This document shows positions 24,439-41,675 of a DNA stretch of 64,000 nt, piece by piece. The notes under the pieces are model-generated. The model was not told where the DNA came from and did not search any database. It saw only the letters and a list, made by a program, of their open reading frames with translations. The DNA is from Procambarus clarkii (lineage: Eukaryota > Arthropoda > Malacostraca > Decapoda > Cambaridae), in NCBI RefSeq assembly GCF_040958095.1, contig NC_091185.1, positions 14,578,666 through 14,642,665 on the forward strand, written 5' to 3'. The translations under genes were made by a program, and so were the position numbers. Every line of letters starts with the position of its first letter. Positions within the stretch are counted from its first letter, which is position 1.

Positions 24439-24556
24439 ATGAGTGTTGCAGACGACGAGATGAATGTCCACTTTTACCGTCGGTTGGTGAGGGCCTCAGT
24501 GAATATTTCTCAATGCCTCTTTCCACAGGCTGAAGTTAGGCGCCTGCTGTGGCCAG
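24439..24556 (+). CDS. Candidate first coding exon
   Basis: ATG 24439 opens MSVADDEMNVHFYRRLVRAS... for 39 codons and ends at CAG|GTAAGG (24556/24557), a strong 5' splice-site match. A second reading is an internal acceptor at TTTCCACAG (near 24529). No partner exon was found within reach and the protein is not recognised. Supported only by the ATG, the open frame and the donor. Confidence 0.3.
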
Positions 24557-24574
24557 GTAAGGCCACCAGGAGTG

Positions 24575-24643
24575 GGTTGAGGTGGGCAGGGGGTTGTGAG
24601 GTGGGGAGGAGGTTGTGAGGTGGGCAGGGGGTTGTGAGGTTAC
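24575..24643. repeat. 19-bp G-rich tandem repeat, three to four copies
   Basis: Unit GGTTGTGAGGTGGGCAGGG, just downstream of the candidate splice donor. Confidence 0.85.
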
Positions 24644-25186
24644 AACAATATGTCTATCAATATTTCAGGTTGCTTATTATCAGGGAGGCTGTGTTTACAT
24701 CAGTATAGAGATCTGCCTGTCTCTCTCAACCTGTCTGTCTGTCTGTCTCTATCTGTCTGTCTGTCTGTCTGTGTGTCTCTGTCTGTCTGTCTCTCACAGA
24801 CGTCCAGTCGTGGATAACCAGCCAGAACAGGTAACACTGTGTGAGGCATCACATGTTACAATGACTTTTCAAATCCATTCCAACGTGTAGAGTCCCTCAG
24901 TAACACGACACAACCAAAGTTAGGTCGCTATGCCTCTACTACACTAAGGTCAAAGTCCCGTACTGTTACTCTGACATCTCCCCAGCTGCTGCGACAAACC
25001 AGACTGGTCTTTACGCGCCTTCCTCACAAGGATCAGAGTCGAGTGGCATTGTTAACCGTTCCACTTTTGTTTCTACGCCTTATTTGCAAATTCGGGAATA
25101 GCATTATTTCTCCGTCTCGTCATGAGACAAGAGAACTTGTCATGCAGCTTGACAATGATGGTTTATAGTAAACCACACGTGTTCTG
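24644..25186. other. No gene seen; TCTG repeat at 24735-24800
   Basis: A TCTG/TCTC microsatellite lies at 24735-24800. The rest is unassigned. Confidence 0.55.
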
Positions 25187-25881
<695 letters not shown>

Positions 25882-26312
25882 GTGGATAACGATATGGTGT
25901 TTATAGATAACGATATAATGTTTACAGATAACGATATGGTATCTACAGATAACGCTATGTTTACAAATAACGATATAGTGTTTACAGATAACGATATGGT
26001 GTTTACAGATAACGATATGGTAGCAACAGATAACGCTATGTTTACAAATAACGATATAGTGTTTACAGATAACGATATGGTAGCTACAGATAACGCTATG
26101 TTTACAAATAACGATATAGTGTTTACAGATAACGATATGATGTTTACAGATAACGATATGGTGTTTACAGATAACGATATGGTAGCTATAGATAACGCTA
26201 TGTTTAAAAATAACGATACAATGTTTACAGATAACGATATAATGTTTACAGATAACGATATAATGTTTACAAATAACGATACAGTGTTTACAGATAACGA
26301 CACAATGTTTAT
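25882..26312. repeat. 21-bp minisatellite, about 20 copies
   Basis: Unit GTTTACAGATAACGATATGG plus T, with ATG/ATA and ACAGAT/ACAAAT variants. The period is seven codons, so both strands stay open (187 and 160 codons). The frame gives FTDNDMV repeats; no flanking domain supports a gene. Confidence 0.93.
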
Positions 26313-29848
<3,536 letters not shown>

Positions 29849-29902
<54 letters not shown>

Positions 29903-29972
29903 TGTGTGTGTGTGAGTGTGTGTGTGTGTGGTGTGAGTGTGTGTGTGTGTGTGTGTGCGTGGTGTGTGTAGG
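29849..29972. repeat. (GT)n compound microsatellite
   Basis: GT repeats broken by GGTGT, GAGTG and GCGTGG. It separates the LINE-A copy from an older LINE fragment. Confidence 0.95.
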
Positions 29973-30200
29973 TGTTCTTGTAATCAGCTAGTTGTGCTTG
30001 CAGGATCAAACTTTAGTCTCTATGCCTTCCCCCTGTCTTCCACCAGGTTCTTCTTCTCATTGCACATTTCCCAGATACTTTCCCCACTCACATATAATTT
30101 CTTTCTATAATCTTATCTCCTTCATTTAATTCCAAGATATCTTGTCTTTTCTTTTAGTTTAATGACGGAGTCAAACACCCGGAGGTAATATCTTCTAGTT
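29973..30200. other. Weak LINE-like sequence
   Basis: Starts with CAGCTAGTTGTGCTTGCAGG, resembling the LINE-A tail on the minus strand, then unassigned pyrimidine-rich sequence. Confidence 0.35.
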
Positions 30201-30640
30201 CCTAGTCTGAGAAACATGCTTGAGGTTCTCAATGATCTCATTCTTGGTGGAGCTCCTTACTCAGAGGGATGTAGGTGTATGCCCCTCTCTTACCAGTATG
30301 TCCTTTTGTACACGTAATGTTAGAATATTAGTTTTTCTTAACCTCCTCGGAATAACGGGCCATGTTACTTTTCACTATTGTGGTTCCTTCATTCCCAGTC
30401 TATCTCTCCATGATTTAGGTCCCCTATGATTAGGAATTTTAGTTTCAGTCTCTGTTATATATGTATGTTTTGTCTGAGCATCGTAGTCCTGATAAAATCT
30501 CCTCTTGTTTCATGGGTATGAGGTGTGGGGGCGGGGTGTATATTTCCACAAACAATATATTGGTTTGTTTCTGCTCGTAGAGTCCAGTTGCACTAGTCTC
30601 TGGATACATTTTGATTATCTTCTGTGTATCCAAGCTCATT
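30201..30640 (-). pseudogene. Old LINE endonuclease fragment
   Basis: Minus-strand translation includes KFLIIGDLNHGEIDWE (about 30390-30440), matching the GDFNHGKIDW motif. Upstream lies FVEIYTPPPHLIPMKQEE, matching VVIYNPPPNDRRP. Frameshifts separate these pieces. It is a more diverged relative of LINE-A. Confidence 0.6.
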
Positions 30641-32084
<1,444 letters not shown>

Positions 32085-32430
32085 CAGAGCCAACAGGAGA
32101 AGCAATGTAATCTGAGCTAACAGGAGAAGGAATGTAATGTGAGCCAACAGAAGAAGCAATGTAATCTGACCCAACAGGAGAAGCAATATAATCTGAGCCA
32201 ACAGGAGAAGCAATGTGATCAGAGCCAACAGGAGAAGCAATGTAATCTGAGCCAACAGGAGAAGCAATGTAATCTGAGCCAACAGAAGAAGCAATGTAAT
32301 CTGACCCAACAGGTGAAACAATGTAATCTGAGCCAACAGGAGAAGCAATGTGATCAGAGACAACGGGAGAAGCAATGTGATGAGAGCCAACAGGAGAAAC
32401 AATGTAATCTGATCCAACAGGAAATATGCA
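32085..32430. repeat. 27-bp minisatellite, about 13 copies
   Basis: Unit GAGCCAACAGGAGAAGCAAT plus GTAATCT, variably diverged. The period is nine codons, giving SQQEKQCNL repeats in a 198-codon frame (32139-32735). The non-repeat end of that frame has no recognised motif. Confidence 0.92.
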
Positions 32431-33002
32431 ATGAGCTGATGCAACCCAAAAAAAACACTAAACACATAGAAGTCCATTTGTCTCGATTTCAGACGAGAAG
32501 AGACTTAGTGAATAGTGAATCCTTACAGAAGCAGACAGCATCAGTTTTACAAAGAGTTCTGCCAAGAATCAAACAGTCCCAGGAGTTTCACTGCTGCAGA
32601 GGAACCAAAATACCAAACTCCTGCCATTTTTGTGGAAATCAAACTCCGAGGAGAAAAGTTAAGGCCTGTCTTTCCAAGGCCGCGGCTTCAGTAGTTGCTG
32701 TTGGAATACCGAAGATTTCAGCGGCAGTTGATTAGCATTTGATGTGTCGTCAGAAGATATTCATTGGGAAATGTCAATTTTCAGAAATGAGTATTAAAAT
32801 TTCTTTACAAATAATCAAGCCGCATGCGGCAAGATGGTTCTATTTCATGCGGGGTAGATGCTGATGTTACAGGGGTAGACGCGATGTTACAGGGAGATAT
32901 GCGGGGATAGACGCGATGTTACAGGAGAGATATATTGTAATTTTTCTCCTGTTGCTGTATCAACATAATATTTGACAAGGATCAAATGTGAAAAGTACAG
33001 CA
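32431..33002. other. No gene seen; short repeats near 32860-32935
   Basis: GCGATGTTACAGG is repeated three times around 32870-32925. Confidence 0.5.
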
Positions 33003-33490
33003 TTTGCCGGTGTATAAGATGTATATTTGCCTATGTATAATACGTATATTTGCCTATGTATAAGACGTATATTTGCCTATGTATAAGACGTATATTTGTC
33101 TATGTATAAGACGTATATTTGTCTATGTATAAGACGTATATTTGCCTATGTATAAGACGTATATTTGCCTATGTATAATACGTATATTTGCCTATGTATA
33201 AGACGTATATTTGCCTATGTATAAGACGTATATTTGTCTATGTATAAGACGTATATTTGCCTATATATAATACGTATATTTGCCTATGTATAAGACGTAT
33301 ATTTGCCTATGTATAAGACGTATATTTGTCTATGTATAAGACGTATATTTGCCTATGTATAAGACGTATATTTGCCTATGTATAAGACGTATATTTGCCT
33401 ATGTATAAGACGTATATTTGCCTATGTATAAGACGTATATTTGCCTATGTATAAGACGTATATATAGCGGCGTATAAGATGTATATATGC
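33003..33490. repeat. 23-bp minisatellite, about 21 copies
   Basis: Unit GTATATTTGCCTATGTATAA plus GAC, with GCC/GTC and AGAC/ATAC variants. Confidence 0.95.
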
Positions 33491-33555
33491 CAAACCCTAC
33501 ACCCATACCCATCAACAGTGATTGATACAACTACATAACAAAAGATACAACGGCT
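33491..33555. other. Short spacer between two minisatellites
   Basis: About 65 bp of non-repeat sequence. Confidence 0.8.
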
Positions 33556-34610
33556 GGTACAGTAGGGTAACAGGTGGCCGGATACAGTAGGGTAACAGGT
33601 GGCCGGATACAGTAGGGTAACAGGTGGCCGGATACAGTAGGGTAACAGGTGGCCGGATACAGTAGGGTAACACGAGGCCAGATACAGTAGGGTAACACAT
33701 GGCCAGATACAGTAAGGTAACACGTGGCCAGATACAGTAGGGTAACAGGTGGCCGGATACAGTAGGGTAACAGGTGGCCGGATACAGTAGGGTATCAGGT
33801 GGCCAGATACAGTAGGATAACAGGTGGCCAGATACAGTAGGATAACAGGTGGCCGGATACAGTAGGATAACAGGTGGCCGGATACAGTAGGGTAACAGGT
33901 GGCCGGATACAGTAGGGTAACACGAGGCCAGATACAGTAGGGTAACACATGGCCAGATACAGTAGGGTAACACGAGGCCGGATACAGTAGGGTAACAGGT
34001 GGCCGGATACAGTAGGGTAACACGTGGCCAGATACAGTAGGATAACAGGTGGCCGGATACAGTAGGGTAACACGTGGCCAGATACAGTAGGGTAACAGGT
34101 GGCCAGATACAGTAGGGTAACAGGTGGCCGGATACAGTAGGGTAACACGTGGCCAGATACAGTAGGGTAACAGGTGGCCGGATACAGTAGGGTAACAGGT
34201 GGCCAGATACAGTAGGGTAACAGGTGGCCGGATACAGTAGGGTAACACGTGGCCGGATACAGTAGGGTAACACGAGGCCAGATACAGTAGGGTAACAGGT
34301 GGCCAGGTACAGTAGGGTAACAGGTGGCCAGATACAGTAGGGTAACAGGTGGCCAGATACAGTAGGGTAACAGGTGGCCGGATACAGTAGGGTAACAGGT
34401 GGCCAGATACAGTAGGGTAACAGGTGGCCGGATACAGTAGGGTAACACGTGGCCGGATACAGTAGGGTAACACGAGGCCAGATACAGTAGGGTAACAGGT
34501 GGCCAGGTACAGTAGGGTAACAGGTGGCCAGATACAGTAGGGTAACAGGTGGCCGGATACAGTAGGGTAACAGGTGGCCGGATACAGTAGGGTAACAGGT
34601 GGCCGGATAC
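33556..34610. repeat. 25-bp minisatellite, about 42 copies
   Basis: Unit CAGTAGGGTAACAGGTGGCC plus GGATA, with ACACGTGG, ACACGAGG and CCAGATA variants. The period is one base over a codon multiple, so minus-strand frames up to 394 codons cycle through all three phases. Treated as noncoding. Multi-unit blocks are duplicated, for example around 34240-34320 and 34440-34520. Confidence 0.95.
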
Positions 34611-35031
34611 AGCTACAGACGAAGTACAAGGAAATATAACATAACTGAAGGAATACTCTGAGATGAGAGGGAAAAAAATCTAATTACCTTCCAAATAGCA
34701 ACGAAATCCCAGCCTGGGACATTAATGCAGGATTTATGCCCATAATATCAAAATTGGGGAAATAGTGCAGCAATAGAGCGGAAATATAGTTAGTATCTGT
34801 CGAAATAAACGCAACAAATTTACAGGAAATATGAAGCAATAAATTGTAGCGAATTTCATGAAAAGACTAGGCTCCATATAACTTTTTTTTTTTTTTTGGT
34901 TTGGACGAGTGCCTACACCCAATGTGTAGCTATACTCAGTGTGTACCAACACACAAACACAATGAAAAAATATATATGAAAATAAACGAAGGATAATATC
35001 AACTAATAATATAGGATGATACTAATATAGG

Positions 35032-35065
<34 letters not shown>

Positions 35066-35327
35066 GGTTGAGTAGCTTTTAACGCAAATTGCCGCTCAAT
35101 AAATTTCAAACACACCTTCACTTTAACAATTGTCCCTAAATAAAAACCTCTTGCTCTTGCTTGAAGTGACTAAAGAAAGTAACAAGACACGCAAAAATTA
35201 CCACCACAACAATAACGAGAATAAGGATTACCATAAATAATAATTAATGTATGCAAAGTATTTCAGGAAAGCACTTAGACAACGTGACAGAACCGCCGTT
35301 AGAAGCAGCTATAAGTGTCGACAACAG

Positions 35328-35329
<2 letters not shown>
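34611..35329. other. AT-rich, no gene seen
   Basis: Poly(T) at 34882-34897 and an (AAT)n-like run at 35035-35065. Confidence 0.55.

Positions 35330-35402
<73 letters not shown>
35330..35402. repeat. (CA)n microsatellite
   Basis: About 36 CA repeats, then AAAC repeats to 35418. Confidence 0.98.
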
Positions 35403-35406
<4 letters not shown>

Positions 35407-37477
35407 AACAAACAAACACATGTATAAGACTATAGGTTCTGGGTCCTCCATTAAACACTAGATACCATAAATTTCCTGAAGTTATAATTCTGCAATATTT
35501 TCTCCCCTTGTGCTATATCCTCAGAAATAGATATATACTGTTATATTCTTCCCCCCCCCTGGACTAATATATCATTCTTCCCCCTTTCCCTTTCCCTTTC
35601 CCTTTCCCTTTCCCCCCCTTGTTCTACTGCTTCCCAATTCTCATACATCCCAGCCTACTGCCTCCCCTCTTCATCCTCTCCCCTTTTCTCCTCCTAATCC
35701 ATGCCCTCTCCTCTTCCCCCTGGGTCTCAGAGGGGACCCCTTTTCGAAAGTGTTTTCTCTTCTCAGTTACCAAAGGCACCCTGCTCCTCGCTCTTCCCTC
35801 AGCCGTCTCTTTATCTTTATTCCCAAGCTCTTTTATTGTTATATCTTTCCTTCTCTTTCACTCTCGTTTCATCTCTCTCTCTCCCTACACCTCTCCCTTC
35901 CGGGTACAAAGAGGACGCAGACGGAGGCTGGTGGCACCGTAATGCCTGGCACTTGGGAGGGTGGGAGCCATAAAATAGTGACAAATTCAGAAGGTGTTAC
36001 AGCCGAGGCCAGCACATTGGGTGAGAGGGTGCAGCAGCACCGACACCACGCACACATACGCAAGACCACTCTCTCACACACAAAGGTTATGGAGTATGCT
36101 CATAAACATGGATTATGAAGTATGCTCACAAACATGGATTATGAAATATGCTCGCAAACATGGATTATGAACAAATCCTCGTCACGGCCCTTGTGGATTT
36201 GTTCATTTGATGCATCATGTTAATGTGATCTCTGTGTGTGATGGATTATGAAGTTTGAAAGGCAATATAAGTTATCTTTCAGTAGCTCTTATGCCGTTGA
36301 TATCAAACACTCACAAACAGAATGGACATTATAAGTATGGATGTGATAAGCATTAAAGGTTCTAACAAGATATCGTAATGGGTACTAAACAGGCCAGACG
36401 AGGTTCTTAAAAACAATTTATAATGATGGAATTTCGCATCCAAACACCAACTTTGTTTTGGCGAATGAAATCGCTTTTTTTTCTCTGACATACAAATTAT
36501 TATTTTAATAAAAAGATCCCAACATATGCAAAATTGGTTAGTTGATTGAAAACGTTCTAAAATGCTTAAAACAAAATATTTTTTTTAGCTAGATAAACAT
36601 GCAAATGTATCATTAAAAGTTCTAAGTTGGGTAAAAGAATCATACCCAGGAAGGAACCAAAAAATCGCCGTGATAATGGAGTTAACTTAGTGGAGAAGGA
36701 TTATGAGTCGGTCCTTAAACCAACCATAGATTAGCAAGTTCCAATAACACCTGGATTACCCTAATTGTAGTTCGTACACGCATCACGAACGAAAGATAGC
36801 AGACAGTGCAACTATAGTTAATACACTTGTACCAAACATGTCAAATTAATTTTCACATCGTATATTATTAGAAACTGTGAACCCTCGAATAATATTATTG
36901 AATTCACCTAGATACATAAAGTGAAGCAAATATAATTTTCTGTCACCAGAAAGAGAGATATATATTAGTTGCAGCCTACAGCCTTTACCATAAAATAATT
37001 CTAAATGAAAGCGAAATTCATTTATTTTTTACAAACTTTTCCAATCTATACCAGCCATAACAATCCCGAAACCCTGCAGAACGTTGATTGGTGAATTGTG
37101 TTATTTGCAGATAAATATTAATATAGACAATATTTTATTTCTCAACAGAAAAACCAACATAAAATCAATTGCAAAACAGTCAAGGAATATATTTTAAGTG
37201 AAAAGAAATATATTGAGAGTTTAATGTTATCTTATTTTCTGCTCACATTCGAAGACGTCGCTTGAGTAGTCGTTCTATACCAGCGATTCTCAGAAGGCTA
37301 AATGTCACAACATAATTACCAAGGTTGAACTTAGACATCACGCATGACGACAGTGTTATACTGAGGGTATTGATGGACTGGGACAATAGTTTAATCAAGA
37401 CCAGGAGTCATCAGTCATTTACGCATTAAAGGTTTATGAGCTCTGAAGCACAACGAGGTTGTGTGTAGTAATATTAA
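35403..37477. other. No gene seen; small repeats only
   Basis: (CCCTTT)n at 35582-35616. A 30-bp unit (ATGCTCACAAACATGGATTA plus TGAAGT) occurs three times at 36090-36172. The rest is AT-rich unassigned DNA without a long frame. Confidence 0.55.
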
Positions 37478-38090
37478 CCAGGTATCGTAGACGACCTGTC
37501 AGGTATCGTAGACGACCTGTCAGGTATCGTAGACGACCTGTCAGGTATCGTAGACGACCTGTCAGGTACTGTATTCGTCCAGTCAGGTACCGTAGACGTC
37601 CAGTCAGGTACCGTTGATGTTAGTCAGGTACCGTAAACGTTCAGTCAGGTACCTTAGACGTCCAGTCAGGTACCGTTGATGTTAGTCAGGTACCGTAAAC
37701 GTTCAGTCAGGTACCTTAGACGTCCAGTCAGGTACCTTAGACGTCCAGTCAGGTACCGTTGATGTTAGTCAGGTACCGTAAACGTTCAGTCAGGTACCGT
37801 AGACGTTCAGTCAGGTACCGTAGATGTCAGTCAGGTACCGTTGATGTTAGTCAGGTACCATAGACGTTCAGTCAGGTACCGTAGACGTTCAGTCAGGTAC
37901 GTAGACGTTCAGTCTGGTACGTTGACGTTCAGTCAGGTACCTTAGACGTCCTGTCAGGTACCGTAGATGTCATACAGGTACCGGAGACCTCCTGTCAGGT
38001 ATTGTAGACCTCCTGTCAGGTATTGTAGACGTCCAGTCAGGTATCGTAGACGTCAGTCAGGTACCTGAGACGTCAGACAGGTACCTAATA
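37478..38090. repeat. 20-21-bp minisatellite, about 29 copies
   Basis: Four identical units CAGGTATCGTAGACGACCTG (37480-37565) are followed by diverged units such as CAGTCAGGTACCGTAGACGT. The KpnI-like GGTACC core is well kept. Copies are more diverged than in the other arrays. Confidence 0.9.
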
Positions 38091-38111
38091 AACATTTACC
38101 CCTGTTCACCT

Positions 38112-38215
38112 AGAGTTTTGAAACTTGTAAACTGTTTAATATATGTAAACACAGTGACCATGATTAAGGAAAGATATACAGGTTTCGCAAGAGGCTGCGC
38201 TAATGCTTAACGAAT
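38112..38215. mobile_element. Half-copy remnant of the palindromic MITE at 49482
   Basis: CTTGTAAACTGTTTAATATATGTAA, then GATTAAGGAAAGATATACAGG and a CGCTAATGCTTA tail parallel the MITE arm (AAACAGTTTACAAGCATG and AAAGATTGAGAAAAGATGTACAGG at 49572-49703). Diverged and one-armed. Confidence 0.45.
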
Positions 38216-38318
38216 CACATCTCTGATATCGAAGAATAATTAGCATATATTAAGAGTGAATTAATTTTCACAAATCATCAATCCATCAATCGAAAATATA
38301 TTTCAGTCTTTCACTTTG

Positions 38319-38322
<4 letters not shown>

Positions 38323-38391
<69 letters not shown>
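38323..38391. repeat. (CT)n microsatellite
   Basis: About 34 CT repeats. Confidence 0.98.
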
Positions 38392-38395
<4 letters not shown>

Positions 38396-38539
38396 AAATA
38401 TTATTTTGGGAGTGAAAACAGTTATTTTAACGTGAAAATCATGATGATAACATTTGGCCAATTTTAATCACATCTGCTTACACCAAAATTGAGTTTGATT
38501 TCAGGGCAGTGCTAGGCGTTTAATGCTCGTTTTCTTGTA
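38392..38539. other. No gene seen
   Basis: AT-rich spacer. Confidence 0.5.
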
Positions 38540-38595
38540 CCTGATGCACCTGCTCACCTAATAGGAAATGTGTATCTGGGAGTCTAGGATCGATT
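38540..38595 (+). mobile_element. Degenerate SINE body fragment
   Basis: ATGCACCTGCTCACCTAATAGGAAATG and TATCTGGGAGTCTAG align with the SINE body ATGCCCCTGTTACCTAGCAG...GTACCTGGGAGTTAG. No head or tail is left. Confidence 0.5.
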
Positions 38596-38889
38596 ATGAG
38601 TTGAATTCTAGGGAAGATTAGTATAGTTTGACCCTCGATAAGCCAATGTGGTTTTCGGTCTCCGTCAACCGAAAAAAAAGGTCTTACTTGGAGACGCACA
38701 CAAGAGGAACGGGGAATGTAAATCACCGAAGAAGTCAACACTGGTTTCCGGTTGAAGCTGTGAGCCTTCCTGCCGGTTGTTGTATTCCATCATACTCACG
38801 TCAAACTGCTTTGACATTTCTTCGAAATCTTTGCTCTTCCTACGACTACCGGGGGGGTGTGGTCTTCCCGCTTACCCGGGGGCATGTTT

Positions 38890-39050
38890 GATTGTTGTTG
38901 TTATAGATTCAGCTACTCGGAACAAGTTCCAAGTAGCAAGAGCTATAGTGAGCCCGTAACTTACCTGGCACAGGAGCGGGGCAAGTAGCACGGGTTATGG
39001 TGAGCCCTTAGTGGACTTACCTGGCACAGGAGCGGTGCTCCGGCATGTCT
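38890..39050 (+). mobile_element. Dispersed repeat, also at 62745
   Basis: TTGTTGTTATAGATTCAGCT, CTCGGAACAAGTTCCAAGTAGC and CTATAGTGAGCCCGTAA match a copy at 62745-62812. The 3' part (GAGCCC...ACTTACCTGGCACAGGAGCGG) is duplicated in tandem here (38950-39035). Likely a short interspersed element of unknown origin. Confidence 0.5.
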
Positions 39051-39287
39051 GAGACGGTGTGTTACTGATAAGGAACAGTGTTTGAGAAATTAAGAATTGC
39101 GACAAATGTCTTGCCACGTGCGGAAATAAAGGCTATACTAAAGAGTTATGCAGTCATACAAGTTGGGAATTATGTTTAGATCCGTTATCTGGAGTCAATC
39201 AAACTGTCGTCCTGTGGGATTATTAAGTGTGAAACTTTCTCGCTTAAGTAAAATGAGTGAGGTGCACGGGGGGTGGAAATGGCTGGC
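39051..39287. other. No gene seen
   Basis: Unassigned. Confidence 0.5.
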
Positions 39288-39496
39288 ACACACACGCACG
39301 CATACACACACACGCACGCATACACACACACGCACGCATACACACACCCACGCATACACACACGCACGCATATACACACACGCACGCATACATACACACG
39401 CACGCATACACACACCCACGCATACACACACACGCACGCATATACACACACGCACGCATATACACACACGCACGCATATACACACACACACACATA
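39288..39496. repeat. CA-rich minisatellite
   Basis: 16- to 20-bp units of CACACACGCACGCATA type. Frames on both strands are artefacts. Confidence 0.93.
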
Positions 39497-39505
39497 CCCC
39501 AGCAA

Positions 39506-39673
39506 GGGGCTGGGTGGCCGAGTGGACAGCGCTCTAGACTCGTCGACCTAGGGACCGGGGTTCGATCCCCGCACCCGGTGGAGACAGATGGGCAGAGTTT
39601 CCTTAACCCTGATGCCTCTGTTACCTAGCAGTAAATTGGTACCTGGGAGTTAGACTGTTGCTACGGGCTGCCT

Positions 39674-39740
<67 letters not shown>

Positions 39741-39872
39741 AGGGAAAAAAATTGTTAGTAGTTAGTAACAGTTGATTGATTGACAGTTGAGAGGCGGGCC
39801 GAAAGAGCAGAGCTCAACCCCCGCAAGCACAACTAAGTGAATACAACTAGGTGAATACAACTAGGTGAATAC
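39506..39872 (+). mobile_element. tRNA-derived SINE, tail type A, with internal (GT)n
   Basis: The head has box A TGGCCGAGTGG (39515-39525) and box B GGTTCGATCCC (39559-39569), both exact matches to RNA polymerase III promoter boxes. A 7-bp acceptor-like pairing (GCTGGGT with ACCCGGT) remains. The body is as at 22794. A (GT)n of about 65 bp (39676-39741) has grown from the GTGTGT after GGGCTGCCTCCTG. The tail AGAGGCGGGCCGAAAGAGCA...CTCAACCCCCGCAAGCACAA matches LINE-A. It ends in TAGGTGAATAC repeats and CA. Confidence 0.88.
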
Positions 39873-39887
39873 ACACACACACACACA

Positions 39888-39919
<32 letters not shown>

Positions 39920-39955
39920 TACACACACACACACACACATACACACACACACACA
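39873..39955. repeat. (CA)n compound microsatellite
   Basis: CA repeats with regular ATACAC interruptions. Confidence 0.95.
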
Positions 39956-40046
39956 TCTCAGGAACCTGTACATCAGTTGATTGACAGTTGAGAGGCGGGC
40001 CAAAAGAGCAGAGCTCAACCCCCGCAAACACAACTAGATGAATGCA
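39956..40046 (+). mobile_element. LINE-A or SINE 3' tail fragment
   Basis: CAGGAACCTGTACATCAGTT, GAGAGGCGGGCCAAAAGAGC and CTCAACCCCCGCAAACACAA. The first block belongs to the LINE-A 3' UTR, so this is a truncated LINE-A insertion. Confidence 0.75.
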
Positions 40047-40984
40047 CACACCAATGTAAAGTTTCCTTTCTCTTTTCCAATCAATTTTGCCTAATCCTTT
40101 TCACTTTCAAGTTCACCTTCACTCTCACTCTCGCGTCCATCGTAACGCTACAGTTATTTAGTCATCTCTTTATGTTCCCTTTCTCTGTGTACCTTTCGTG
40201 AACTTTTATGTTCAAAAGAATTTTTATATTAATATACAATATCACTTTTAGATTTTATTCAACTTGTTTCAACAGGGCATTTGTTTATTTTCGTTGCTTT
40301 CCTTTTCACCTTTGGTATATCTATGTTAACAAATTTTATCTATTATTCTCTTGTTTTCTCAACTAAGCTTTCTTTTGAACTTTCACTATTGTCCTTTCAT
40401 CTAAACTTTCAATGTTCTGCTTTTATCTGAACTATCACCATTCTGCTTTCATCTGAACTTTCAATATTCTAGTTTAATCTAAACTTTCAGTGTTCTGCTT
40501 TCATCTGAACTTTCTCTCTCTTGCACTTTTATTTTTTACTTTCGCTTATATGCTTTGAAAACGTCTCGGAGATCAACAGAAGGAGCAGGAGAAGCTTGTC
40601 TCAGCGGAGATTGCTTGCTTGCTTGCTTGTTTCAACAGAGATTGCTTGTCTGATTGACTCACCAGAACTTGCTTGCCTGCTTCCCTGTCATCCTCGAAAG
40701 AGCTTGCTTGGTTCCTTACCTTCCTGCTCCTCACCCTTGCTTACTTGCTTGTATCCTCCCCCCCCCCACTACCCTCCTTTGTTTACTTATTTGTCCTACC
40801 AGATACTGCTTGCTTGCTTGCTTTTATCCCCCGCCTGCACCACAAGTTAGTAGTGCAGAACTGTTGCAACAAGACATTTGCAGTAATGGGGTGATGTTTG
40901 TTGCCGTGATGTCTCTTCCAAAATGGCTCGTATCTCGGGCCGTTTGAGAGGTAAAAGTGCAGCCTGCATGCATGAAATCAGAAA
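40047..40984. other. No gene seen; 35-bp and GCTT repeats
   Basis: A 35-bp unit (CTTTCATCTGAACTTTCAAT...GTTCTG) is loosely repeated at 40385-40515. TTGCTTGCTTGC-type repeats lie at 40605-40825. A 70-73 codon frame shows no motif. Confidence 0.55.
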
Positions 40985-41158
40985 ACACACAAACACACAC
41001 ATATACGCACCGACATTCATACACAGACACACACATACACACACACACACATATACGCACAGACATTCATACACAGACACACACACACACACACACATAT
41101 ACGCACAGACATTCATACACAGACACACACACACACACACACACGGTTGTGTGTGTGT

Positions 41159-41198
<40 letters not shown>
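40985..41198. repeat. CA array followed by GT array (mirror, potential hairpin)
   Basis: ATATACGCACAGACATTCAT blocks separated by CA repeats (40985-41145) are followed by GTGTGT to 41198 across the short spacer 'CGGTT'. The adjacent (CA)n and (GT)n can pair as a hairpin. Confidence 0.9.
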
Positions 41199-41199
<1 letters not shown>

Positions 41200-41675
41200 C
41201 AGCGGTTGTGTGGTGCCCATATCTTAAGAAGCACATCAACAAACTGGAAAAGGTGCAAAGACATGCTACTAAGTGGCTCCCAGAACTGAAGGGCAAGAGC
41301 TACGAGAAGAGGTTAGAGGCATTAAATATGCCAAAACTAGAAGACAGAAGAAAAAGAGGTGATATGATCACTACATACAAAATAGTAACAGGAATTAATA
41401 AAATCGGTAGGGAAGATTTCCTGAGACCTGGAACTTTAAGAACAAGAGGCCATAGATTTAAACTAGCTAAACACAGATGCCGAAGAAATATAAGAAAATT
41501 CACTTTCGCAAACAGAGTGGTAGACGGTTGGAACAAGTTAGGTGAGAAGGTGGTGGAGGCCAAGACCGTCAGTAGTTTCAAAGCGTTATATGACCAAGAG
41601 TGCTGGGAAGACGGGACACCACGAGCGTAGCTCTCATCCTGTAACTACACTTAGGTAATTACCTAGGTAATTACA
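41199..41675 (+). mobile_element. LINE-B C-terminal fragment with its own 3' tail
   Basis: Frame open to TAG 41628: AAVVWCPYLKKHINKLEKVQ, ATKWLPELKGKSYEKRLEAL, LEDRRKRGDMITTYKIV, TRGHRFKLAKHRCRRNIRKFTF and ANRVVDGWNKLGEKVVEAKT. The same domain as in LINE-A but clearly different sequence. The 3' end is TAGGTAATTACCTAGGTAATTAC, not the LINE-A tail. This defines a second CR1/L2-like family. No stop interrupts the visible part. Confidence 0.8.

Noticed and set aside
33445-34629. 394-codon minus-strand frame
   Set aside because: Product of the 25-bp minisatellite; three phases are all open.
39506-39580. Functional tRNA gene
   Set aside because: A and B boxes are good, but the T arm pairs poorly or needs a short loop, and the body and LINE-like tail show it is a SINE head. 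The same applies to heads at 22794, 42738 and 58882.
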